A stretch of 64,000 bases of DNA from the NCBI RefSeq assembly GCF_004682045.1, contig NZ_QUZT01000024.1:1-64000 (forward strand), in the 5' to 3' direction. The notes under the pieces were generated by a model, which was given only the letters and a program-made list of their open reading frames with translations, did no database searches and was not told where the DNA came from. Shown in pieces: positions 25,040 through 32,747 of this stretch. The stretch is from Pseudomonas nabeulensis (GTDB lineage Bacteria > Pseudomonadota > Gammaproteobacteria > Pseudomonadales > Pseudomonadaceae). Position numbers and translations under genes: made by a program. Position 1 is the first letter of the stretch. The number at the start of each line of letters is the position of its first letter.

Positions 25040-25348
25040 ACGAAATGTGGCCGGTTGGACCGGCCGAAGGCCGCGCAGTATACCGTAATAACGCAGATAA
25101 ACAGCCCCTTGAGTGACCATCTGTCTTTTGCCTTGACCTGGTCTTTTTACTGACTTTCAAGTCAATGAATCGAGGCATGTTCGTAGGGGTTTATCTGCCC
25201 CATACATTTCATTTCACCATTGAGGAAAACTACCACTGCACTTGCCTTCTCATCGCACATAAAACCCTGCTCATCATCACTATTGTTTGGGGCTATCGCG
25301 GCGGGCGCCGTGACAAAACGACAAATGATGAAACAGGAGTTCATTTCG
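25040..25348. other. Divergent gap between purE and the metalloprotease gene
   Basis: No convincing gene is seen. On the minus strand TATACT near 25073-25079 could be the -10 element of purE, giving a leader of about 110 bases. GGCCGGT-CCA-ACCGGCC (around 25048-25065) is a second hairpin that could compete with the terminator. The right part is AT-richer and carries the plus-strand leader. Confidence 0.5.
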
Positions 25349-27121
25349 ATGACTACACCCCATGTGGTTCGCTCTACACCTACGCCTCTCACCGTGATGA
25401 ATATGAGGCAACTGCAAGCCGCGCAGACATTGAAAGTACTGCACGACAATGCACGCCAGACATTGAACGCGTTATTCGAAAATGCGCATAAACATGCCTT
25501 TCAATTCCTAAAAGATAAAATCAGCGTTGCACTACATGAAGTCAACGTCCAAGACATCTATTGTTTAGATCAGCAAGACGCCATGACGGTCACGTCTGCG
25601 CCAGAAGAAAGAAATCTGAAAGCGCTGTTTGAGGTCATCTACCTGTTTGGGCGTTTAGCCGAACATGAACTCACCGCTTCCAGTTTCTACCTGAAAAAAA
25701 ACGGCCATTTGGAAAGAATTTCCGAGCCCGGCCAGAGCGCAATCCGGCGTGCGCTATTCGAACTTCAAGGTATTATTTATTACCACAACATGATCGACGC
25801 ATTCTGGAACGGCCCGCACGCACATGTTCCGTACACCAATAAAGCCTACATGGCGCAACTGCTGGAAGCTCAATTACATTGCGCCAACGTACTCAGAATA
25901 ACTGACGGCTCTTTCAAGCTGATAAGTGGCGCACTGATTTGCAGGCTTGCTTACCCTGGGTCACTCTCCGATGCCTACCTTTACAGGCTGTCATTTGAAA
26001 ATGACTCGCGCGGAGTGCATATACCTCTTTGCGGGGCCTTTTTGATCAGCCGTTATCCAAAGGAACACATTGGAAGTGAAAACAACTGTGTGTTGTACGT
26101 TCCAGATAACGCAATGCAGCAATTCACTTCCCTTGCCGTCATGAAAGTGCACCTGGCCGCAGAGTCTCAGGCTCACGCATTGGATGGGCTAGCGGCGAGC
26201 CTCTCTCAGCAAGATCGACGACAATTGAAAAGTCTGGGCAACCAGGTGTTAAATGAAAACGATGTTCGGCTGACACCGGTCCCCTTCAGCCAGGATTTTT
26301 ATGAGAAACAGGTCCAACAGCTTATCGAAAAGCAAAAGGAAGACTTCACTGACTTCTGGTCACGCACCACAACTTTGCCGCCCCCGGACTGGAAATTCCA
26401 CTTTCTGAAACAAGGCATTGATGCCAGACCCTTTGTATTTTTCGGGGCTTGTTTGCAAACGCGCGCGCTTCCACTGATAAAGCGCTGGGAGGAAGACCAG
26501 GCAGCCATAGAGAAAGAAGATGAAAAAAGGGGCGAGCAACCCAGCCCATTATCCCCCATCAAACTGACCGTCTTCATGCATGAAGACCTGAAGAACGAAA
26601 ACCCTGCGTCTCTGTATAACGACTATTTTTCATGGCTAAAAACAGAACTTCAAAATTTAACGAGCCGCAGCGTCAACATACACCTGATCACCGCTGACAT
26701 GGTGCCGGAACTTTCCCAGTTTGCTTACCGACAAGGGTCTGGCGCTAACGCTCTGGACCGTTGGAAAGCGCGGGTCATCGAGTATTTGAAAAAGACCTCA
26801 CAGCCCTACTCGGCACTGGACAAATTTTTGTTATTCACTCAGCACAACTTTGGTTTCAGCGCTTCTAATTACAAATACGGCATCGCCGAATTACGAGGCC
26901 ATTTCGCCATTGCGTCTGCCACCAAATATGATACGGCCGCTCACGAAGTAGGTCATATGCTGGGTGCCATCCATGAAGACGGTGAGGTTATTTATAATGG
27001 CTGGTGGCACGAATCTCTGATGAGGCCCCTGGACGAATGGTCTTTCTTGCGTGGCAATGCCTATCGGTTCAGTGAAAAGAACAGAGAAAACATCAAGAAT
27101 TACCTCAAGACGCTTCCCTGA
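25349..27121 (+). CDS. Toxin-like metzincin zinc metalloprotease
   Basis: The 590-residue protein carries HEVGHMLGAIH at residues 532-542, a full metzincin zinc site (HExxHxxGxxH), with a Met about 16 residues later (HESLMRP) that could form the Met-turn. The middle (ICRLAYPGSLSDAYLYRLSFEND, HIPLCGAFLISRYPKEH, CVLYVPDNAMQQF) resembles DUF6543-type toxin proteins of Pseudomonas. There is no signal peptide and no acidic residue in the first 30. The ATG at 25349 has AGGAG nine bases upstream. The gene is clearly lower in GC than its neighbours and stands alone between purEK and a LysR gene. It is likely an acquired secreted effector; the export route is unknown. Confidence 0.8.
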   Translation: MTTPHVVRSTPTPLTVMNMRQLQAAQTLKVLHDNARQTLNALFENAHKHAFQFLKDKISVALHEVNVQDIYCLDQQDAMTVTSAPEERNLKALFEVIYLFGRLAEHELTASSFYLKKNGHLERISEPGQSAIRRALFELQGIIYYHNMIDAFWNGPHAHVPYTNKAYMAQLLEAQLHCANVLRITDGSFKLISGALICRLAYPGSLSDAYLYRLSFENDSRGVHIPLCGAFLISRYPKEHIGSENNCVLYVPDNAMQQFTSLAVMKVHLAAESQAHALDGLAASLSQQDRRQLKSLGNQVLNENDVRLTPVPFSQDFYEKQVQQLIEKQKEDFTDFWSRTTTLPPPDWKFHFLKQGIDARPFVFFGACLQTRALPLIKRWEEDQAAIEKEDEKRGEQPSPLSPIKLTVFMHEDLKNENPASLYNDYFSWLKTELQNLTSRSVNIHLITADMVPELSQFAYRQGSGANALDRWKARVIEYLKKTSQPYSALDKFLLFTQHNFGFSASNYKYGIAELRGHFAIASATKYDTAAHEVGHMLGAIHEDGEVIYNGWWHESLMRPLDEWSFLRGNAYRFSEKNRENIKNYLKTLP

Positions 27122-27175
27122 ACATCCCGACAACCTCGCCACACAGCGTGGATGCACGCCGCATCGCTCACTGGG

Positions 27176-28087
27176 TCAGACTGTCGGACTCGCCGCCCCA
27201 CCCTCCAACTTGCGCCACAACAACCGCACATTCGCCTTGCGCACTAATGCACAGCGATACAGACGGATTTCCAGCGGTACATGCCATTGCGGACCGCCGC
27301 AGACCACCAGCTCACCGCGCGCCAACTCGGCGCGCACGCTCAGCTGCGGCACCCAGGCAATACCCAGGCCTTCGAGGGCCATGCTCTTGAGGCTGTCGGC
27401 CATGGCGGTTTCGTACACGGTGGTAAAGCGCAGCGCGCGCTGGCGCAGCAGCAAGTGCACCGAACGACCAAGAAATGCCCCGGCACTGTAGGCCAGCAAC
27501 GGCACACTGCCCTCCCCCTCCAGATCGAACAACGGTTTGCCGTCGGCATCGGCGGCGCACACCGGGAGCATTTCGGTGTTGCCCAGGTGCAGGGAGGGGA
27601 AGATCTCGGCATCCATCTGCATCGCAGCGTCCGGGTCGTAGAACGCCAGCATCAGGTCGCAACCGCCTTCGCGCAGCGCGTGCACCGCATCGCCGACGTT
27701 GGTGGCTACCAGCCGAGTGGCGATGTTCAAGCCTTCATTGCGCAGTTGGGCAATCCAGCGTGGGAAAAAGCCCAGCGCCAGCGAGTGGGCCGCCGCTACT
27801 TGCATGACTTCGCCCTGCCCGCCCTCAAGATGGTGCAAATGGCGCAGCACTTCGCCGAGTTGCTCGACCACGGTGCGCGCGGTGACCAGGAACAACTGCC
27901 CCGCCGCCGTCAGCTCGACCGGTGTACGCGAGCGGTTGACCAGGGTCAGGCCCAAGGCCGCCTCCAGGCTGCGGATGCGTCGGCTGAATGCCGGCTGGGT
28001 CACGAAGCGTCGCTCCGCCGCCTGGGAAAAACTGCGCGTCGCCGCCAGGGCGCTGAAATCTTCCAGCCATTTGCTCTCTAGGTTCAT
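27176..28087 (-). CDS. LysR-type regulator, HypT/YjiE-like
   Basis: The 303-residue protein has an N-terminal winged helix (WLEDFSALAATRSFSQAAERRFVTQPAFSRRIRSLEAALG) and a LysR effector domain. The start LESKWLEDF and the helix sequence recall HypT/YjiE, a hypochlorite-responsive LysR protein, but the assignment is from memory and uncertain. It is divergent from aspA across about 180 bases and may regulate it. The ATG at 28087 has GGAGGAAG upstream. Confidence 0.9.
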   Translation of the reverse strand: MNLESKWLEDFSALAATRSFSQAAERRFVTQPAFSRRIRSLEAALGLTLVNRSRTPVELTAAGQLFLVTARTVVEQLGEVLRHLHHLEGGQGEVMQVAAAHSLALGFFPRWIAQLRNEGLNIATRLVATNVGDAVHALREGGCDLMLAFYDPDAAMQMDAEIFPSLHLGNTEMLPVCAADADGKPLFDLEGEGSVPLLAYSAGAFLGRSVHLLLRQRALRFTTVYETAMADSLKSMALEGLGIAWVPQLSVRAELARGELVVCGGPQWHVPLEIRLYRCALVRKANVRLLWRKLEGGAASPTV

Positions 28088-28269
28088 CACTTCCTCCCAC
28101 GGGTATGCACCATTTTGGTACACACGCCCGCCATGATAGCCGGGTCACACCTGCATTATGCCGTTTATGCATAGGCCAGTGCTGAACAGCATTGGCCCAA
28201 AAACCTGCACAAGCCTAGCATTCGCAGCGTTCCGGCCAGTTCCGGGTCCATATCGAGATGATTTCCGTC

Positions 28270-29694
28270 ATGTCCTCCGCTGCATCTTTCCGTACCGAAA
28301 AAGACCTGCTTGGCGTACTCGAAGTACCGGCTCAAGCGTACTACGGCATCCAGACCCTGCGAGCGGTGAATAACTTCCGCCTCTCGGGCGTTCCGATTTC
28401 GCATTACCCGAAATTGGTGGTCGGTCTGGCAATGGTCAAGCAAGCGGCGGCCGACGCCAACCGCGAGCTGGGTCAGCTCAGTGAAGCCAAGCACGCTGCC
28501 ATCAGCGAAGCCTGTGCCCGTCTGATCCGCGGCGATTTCCACGAAGAGTTCGTGGTGGACATGATTCAAGGTGGCGCCGGCACTTCAACCAACATGAATG
28601 CCAACGAAGTCATCGCCAACATCGCGCTGGAGGCCATGGGTCACCAGAAGGGCGAATACCAGTACCTGCACCCGAACAACGACGTGAACATGGCGCAGTC
28701 GACCAACGACGCCTACCCGACCGCGATCCGCTTGGGTCTGCTGCTGGGCCATGACGCGCTGCTGGCCAGCCTCGACAGCCTGATCCAGGCCTTCGCCGCC
28801 AAAGGCGAAGCATTCAGCCACGTGCTGAAAATGGGCCGCACCCAACTGCAAGACGCCGTGCCGATGACCCTCGGCCAGGAATTCCGCGCCTTCGCCACCA
28901 CCCTGGGCGAAGACCTGGCCCGCCTGAAAACCCTGGCGCCAGAGCTGCTGACCGAAGTGAACCTGGGCGGCACCGCCATCGGCACCGGCATCAACGCCGA
29001 CCCGCGTTACCAGGCCCTGGCCGTACAACGCCTGGCTACCATCAGCGGCCAGCCGGTGGTTCCAGCGGCCGACCTGATCGAAGCCACCTCCGACATGGGC
29101 GCCTTCGTGCTGTTCTCCGGCATGCTCAAGCGTACCGCCGTGAAGTTGTCGAAGATCTGCAACGACCTGCGCCTGCTGTCCAGCGGCCCACGCACCGGCA
29201 TCAACGAGATCAACCTGCCAGCGCGCCAGCCAGGCAGCTCGATCATGCCTGGCAAGGTCAACCCAGTGATCCCGGAAGCCGTCAACCAGGTCGCATTCCA
29301 AGTGATCGGCAACGACCTGGCCCTGACCATGGCAGCCGAAGGCGGCCAACTGCAGTTGAACGTGATGGAACCGCTGATCGCCTTCAAGATCTTCGACTCG
29401 ATCCGCCTGCTGCAACGCGCCATGGACATGCTGCGCGAGCACTGCATCGTCGGCATCACCGCCAACGAAGCACGCTGCCGCGAACTGGTGGAGCACTCCA
29501 TCGGCCTGGTGACCGCGCTGAACCCGTACATCGGCTATGAAAACGCCACCCGCATCGCCCGTATCGCCCTCGAAAGCGGCCGCGGCGTGCTGGAACTGGT
29601 GCGCGAAGAAGGCTTGCTCGACGACGCCATGCTCGACGACATCCTGCGCCCCGAAAACATGATTGCCCCACGCTTGGTCCCGCTGAAGGCCTAA
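28270..29694 (+). CDS. aspA: Aspartate ammonia-lyase
   Basis: AspA deaminates aspartate to fumarate and ammonia. The 474-residue protein belongs to the fumarase/aspartase family, with the signature GSSIMPGKVNP near residue 320. Other active-site regions are GGAGTSTNMNANEVIAN, STNDAYPTAIR and GRTQLQDAVPMTLGQEF. Two in-frame ATGs (28258, 28270) are close; I chose the second because of better spacing to CGAGATGA. A strong terminator follows. With the symporter and asparaginase downstream it forms an Asn/Asp catabolic set. Confidence 0.95.
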   Translation: MSSAASFRTEKDLLGVLEVPAQAYYGIQTLRAVNNFRLSGVPISHYPKLVVGLAMVKQAAADANRELGQLSEAKHAAISEACARLIRGDFHEEFVVDMIQGGAGTSTNMNANEVIANIALEAMGHQKGEYQYLHPNNDVNMAQSTNDAYPTAIRLGLLLGHDALLASLDSLIQAFAAKGEAFSHVLKMGRTQLQDAVPMTLGQEFRAFATTLGEDLARLKTLAPELLTEVNLGGTAIGTGINADPRYQALAVQRLATISGQPVVPAADLIEATSDMGAFVLFSGMLKRTAVKLSKICNDLRLLSSGPRTGINEINLPARQPGSSIMPGKVNPVIPEAVNQVAFQVIGNDLALTMAAEGGQLQLNVMEPLIAFKIFDSIRLLQRAMDMLREHCIVGITANEARCRELVEHSIGLVTALNPYIGYENATRIARIALESGRGVLELVREEGLLDDAMLDDILRPENMIAPRLVPLKA

Positions 29695-29748
29695 GCGTTT
29701 GTTGCACCGCTCACCAGGTTGAGGGACTAGACACCTCTCACCTTTTGA

Positions 29749-29783
29749 GGGCCTGAAGGCTCGTTCTTCAGGCCCTTTTTTTT
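29749..29783 (+). terminator. Intrinsic terminator of aspA
   Basis: GGGCCTGAAG (29749-29758) and CTTCAGGCCC (29766-29775) form a perfect 10-base-pair stem followed by eight T. Confidence 0.95.
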
Positions 29784-30073
29784 GCCTCAAGGTTGTGAAA
29801 TGAAGCCCATAAGAAAGCCAATATCGCCCTGCAAGCCCACCACCCTGCTGAAACCTTTAATCGCCCCGGGCAGACGGATCACGTTCGCCTAGGTATAGTG
29901 CCGCCCCTCTCGCGTCTGCGGCCGTCGGTAACGAGGCCCGGAAACAGCGCGAAACCGCATGAATAACAACCCGCAAAAGGATTGGGGTCGAACGGTCGCG
30001 CACTGCCTGGTGCTTAGCGATTGCGTCGAACCGTCCTGCGTTTGCCATTAGAAAAATCAGCGAGGAACACTCC
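29784..30073. other. Intergenic leader of the AGCS symporter gene
   Basis: I see no gene here. TATAGT near 29894 could be a -10 element. The rest is a GC-rich leader with several short inverted stretches but no riboswitch I can recognise. GAGGAACACTCC supplies the ribosome site for the ATG at 30074. Confidence 0.4.
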
Positions 30074-31519
30074 ATGCTCGAAGTCATCAACGACTTCCTC
30101 TCAGGGAAAGTACTGATCGTGCTCATTGTCGGGCTCGGCGGTTATTTCACGATTCGCTCGCGTTTCGTACAGCTGCGTCACTTTTTCCACATGTTCTCGG
30201 TGTTTAAAGACAGCCTCAAGAGCAGCTCCGGCCAACTCAGCTCGTTCCAGGCGCTGATGCTCAGCCTGGCCGGCCGTGTGGGCGCCGGCAACATCGCCGG
30301 TGTCGGCATTGCCGTGACCCTCGGTGGCCCGGGTGCCGTGTTCTGGATGTGGGTCACCGCACTGGTGGGCATGTCGTCGAGCTTTATCGAATGCTCCCTC
30401 GGCCAGCTGTACAAGCGCACCGACGCAGAGGGCACCTTCCGTGGCGGCCCGGCTTATTACATCCAGCACGGTTTGCAGAAGCGTTGGTTGGGCATGCTCA
30501 TGGCATTCCTGCTGCTGGTGACCTTCGGCTTCGCCTTCAACGGCCTGCAAGCTCACGCCGTGACTCACTCGCTGAACAACGCCTTCGGCCTCGACACCAC
30601 CTACACCGGCCTCGCGCTGGCAGTATTGCTGGGCCTGGTGTTCATCGGCGGGATCAAGCGCATCGCGTCGATTGCCGACCTGCTGGTGCCGGTCAAGACC
30701 CTGGTCTACATCGCCGTGACCCTGTACGTGATCGTGCTGCAATTCGACCACGTGCCGGCCATGCTCGCGACCATCGTCAAGAGCGCCTTCGGCCTGGACC
30801 AAGCCTTCGGTGGCCTGGTGGGCAGCGCGATCATCATGGGCGTGAAGCGCGGCGTGTTCGCCAACGAAGCCGGTTTGGGCAGTGCGCCTAACGTGGCGGC
30901 CGTGGCCTCCGTTGAACACCCGATTGCCCAGGGCGTGGTGCAGGCGTTCAGCGTGTTCCTCGACACCTTCGTGATCTGCACCTGCACCGCGTTGCTGATC
31001 CTGCTCTCCGGTTTCTACACCCCGGGCTTTGAAGGCGACGGCATTGCCCTGACCCAGAACTCCCTGGCCGCTGTCGTCGGTGACTGGGGCCGCATGTTTA
31101 TCTCCGTGGCCCTGGCGTTGTTCGTGTTCACCTCGATCATGTACAACTACTACCTCGGCGAGAGCAACCTGCGCTTCCTGGTGGGCAACAACCGCAAGGT
31201 GCTGATGGGCTATCGCGCCCTGGTACTGGTGCTGATTTTCTGGGGTTCCATCGAGAACCTGAGCACCGTATTCGCCTTCGCCGACATCACCATGACCATG
31301 CTGGCGTTCGTCAACCTGTTCGCCCTGGCGTTCCTGTTCAAGATCGCCATGCGCATCCTGAACGACTACGACAACCAGCGCGCCGCAGGCATCAAGACGC
31401 CCGTGTTCGATTCCAGCCAGTTCCCTGACCTGGACCTGGACCGCAAGGCCTGGCCTGCGAACCCAGCGAAACCGGACACGGCGCCATCGGCTGAGCTGAG
31501 CGCCCAAGCACAGCGTTAA
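30074..31519 (+). CDS. Alanine/glycine:cation symporter (AGCS family)
   Basis: The 481-residue inner-membrane protein has about eleven hydrophobic helices. AGCS landmarks are GRVGAGNIAGVGIAVTLGGPGAVFWMW near residue 75, SSFIECSLGQLYK, and VKRGVFANEAGLGSAPNVAAVA near residue 260. The family imports alanine or glycine with sodium or protons. Its place between aspA and asparaginase suggests that aspartate, asparagine or a breakdown product may be handled, but that is inference. A terminator hairpin lies between it and the asparaginase gene. Confidence 0.93.
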   Translation: MLEVINDFLSGKVLIVLIVGLGGYFTIRSRFVQLRHFFHMFSVFKDSLKSSSGQLSSFQALMLSLAGRVGAGNIAGVGIAVTLGGPGAVFWMWVTALVGMSSSFIECSLGQLYKRTDAEGTFRGGPAYYIQHGLQKRWLGMLMAFLLLVTFGFAFNGLQAHAVTHSLNNAFGLDTTYTGLALAVLLGLVFIGGIKRIASIADLLVPVKTLVYIAVTLYVIVLQFDHVPAMLATIVKSAFGLDQAFGGLVGSAIIMGVKRGVFANEAGLGSAPNVAAVASVEHPIAQGVVQAFSVFLDTFVICTCTALLILLSGFYTPGFEGDGIALTQNSLAAVVGDWGRMFISVALALFVFTSIMYNYYLGESNLRFLVGNNRKVLMGYRALVLVLIFWGSIENLSTVFAFADITMTMLAFVNLFALAFLFKIAMRILNDYDNQRAAGIKTPVFDSSQFPDLDLDRKAWPANPAKPDTAPSAELSAQAQR

Positions 31520-31534
31520 GCGTAGAAAGATGAC

Positions 31535-31578
31535 ACGCCGCACCTCCTTGGGCATGCTCGGGGCCGTGCGGCGTTTTT
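31535..31578 (+). terminator. Intrinsic terminator between the symporter and asparaginase genes
   Basis: ACGCCGCAC (31535-31543) and GTGCGGCGT (31566-31574) form a stem followed by TTTTT. The loop is long (22 bases). Read-through or an internal promoter must feed the asparaginase gene 19 bases later. Confidence 0.75.
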
Positions 31579-31596
31579 CGTTCAGGAGAATTTTCG

Positions 31597-32589
31597 ATGT
31601 CCCTCTCTAGCTCTAAAGCAGCTAACAACATCATGGTGCTCTACACCGGCGGCACCATCGGCATGCAGGCCAGCGCCAATGGCTTGGCCCCCGCATCCGG
31701 TTTCGAAGTACGTATGCGCGAACAACTGGCCGAGCAGCCATTGCCCGCCTGGCAATTCCAGGAAATGGCCCCGCTGATCGACAGCGCCAACATGACCCCC
31801 GCCTATTGGCAACGCCTGCGCGTCGCTGTGATCGATGCGGTAGACCAGGGCTGCGATGGCGTGCTGATCCTGCACGGCACCGACACCCTGGCCTACAGCG
31901 CGGCCGCCATGTGCTTCCAGCTGCTGGGCCTGCCGGCGCCGGTGGTGTTTACCGGCTCGATGTTGCCCGCCGGCGTGCCGGACAGCGATGCCTGGGAAAA
32001 CGTCAGCGGTGCCTTGCAGGCACTGGGCACGGGTTTGCCACCGGGCGTGCACCTGCACTTCCACGGCGCGCTGATGGCGCCGACCGCGTGCGCAAAAATC
32101 CGCAGCTTCGGCCGTAACCCGTTCGCGGCGTTGAACCGCCAGGGCGGTGTGCCGCGTGCCCAGTCCATCCCCCAGGCGCTGGATTACCGTCAGCCGAAGG
32201 CCTTGGCCAACATCGGCGTGCTGCCGCTGGTGCCGGGTATGGGTGCTGTGCAATTGGACGCACTGATCGATAGCGGCATTCAAGCCCTGATCCTAGAGTG
32301 CTTCGGCAGCGGCACCGGCCCCAGCGATAACCCTGGGTTCCTCGCCAGCCTCGAGCGTGCGCACGCCCAAGGTGTGGTGGTGGTGGCCATCACTCAGTGT
32401 CATGAAGGGGGTGTGGAGCTGGATGTCTATGAGGCCGGTAGCCGTTTGCGCGGTGCAGGCGTGCTGTCGGGTGGCGGCATGACCCGCGAGGCCGCGTTCG
32501 GCAAGTTGAACGCGTTGATGGGTGCGGGTCTGAGCCAGGTTGAGGTTCGACAACTGGTCGAAACCAACCTGTGCGGTGAGCTGGGCTGA
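31597..32589 (+). CDS. L-asparaginase (cytoplasmic type)
   Basis: The 330-residue enzyme hydrolyses asparagine to aspartate and ammonia. The first catalytic Thr lies in YTGGTIGM (residues 16-23) and the second in LHGTDTLAYSA near residue 90. There is no signal peptide, so it is the cytoplasmic kind rather than periplasmic AnsB. The product aspartate is the substrate of AspA, encoded 2 kb upstream. The start has CAGGAG upstream. Confidence 0.93.
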   Translation: MSLSSSKAANNIMVLYTGGTIGMQASANGLAPASGFEVRMREQLAEQPLPAWQFQEMAPLIDSANMTPAYWQRLRVAVIDAVDQGCDGVLILHGTDTLAYSAAAMCFQLLGLPAPVVFTGSMLPAGVPDSDAWENVSGALQALGTGLPPGVHLHFHGALMAPTACAKIRSFGRNPFAALNRQGGVPRAQSIPQALDYRQPKALANIGVLPLVPGMGAVQLDALIDSGIQALILECFGSGTGPSDNPGFLASLERAHAQGVVVVAITQCHEGGVELDVYEAGSRLRGAGVLSGGGMTREAAFGKLNALMGAGLSQVEVRQLVETNLCGELG

Positions 32590-32747
32590 GCCCTACATTA
32601 AGGGTGTTCCCTTCTACTTTAAAACCCGCGAGCCGCGTAGATTTGGCGGCACGTATCAGCAAACAGGCGCCAGCGATCAAAGTGCGATTTATCGCAGTGA
32701 GATCAGCCGGCAACTGGCACAGTCACTGTTTTTCCAGAGATGAGGCT

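Noticed and set aside
25165-25491. A 108-residue plus-strand gene before the metalloprotease
   Set aside because: It overlaps the start of the metalloprotease in another frame, lacks a ribosome site and looks like leader sequence.
29784-30073. A glycine or other riboswitch before the AGCS symporter
   Set aside because: I could not find the paired conserved cores or a terminator-antiterminator arrangement by eye.
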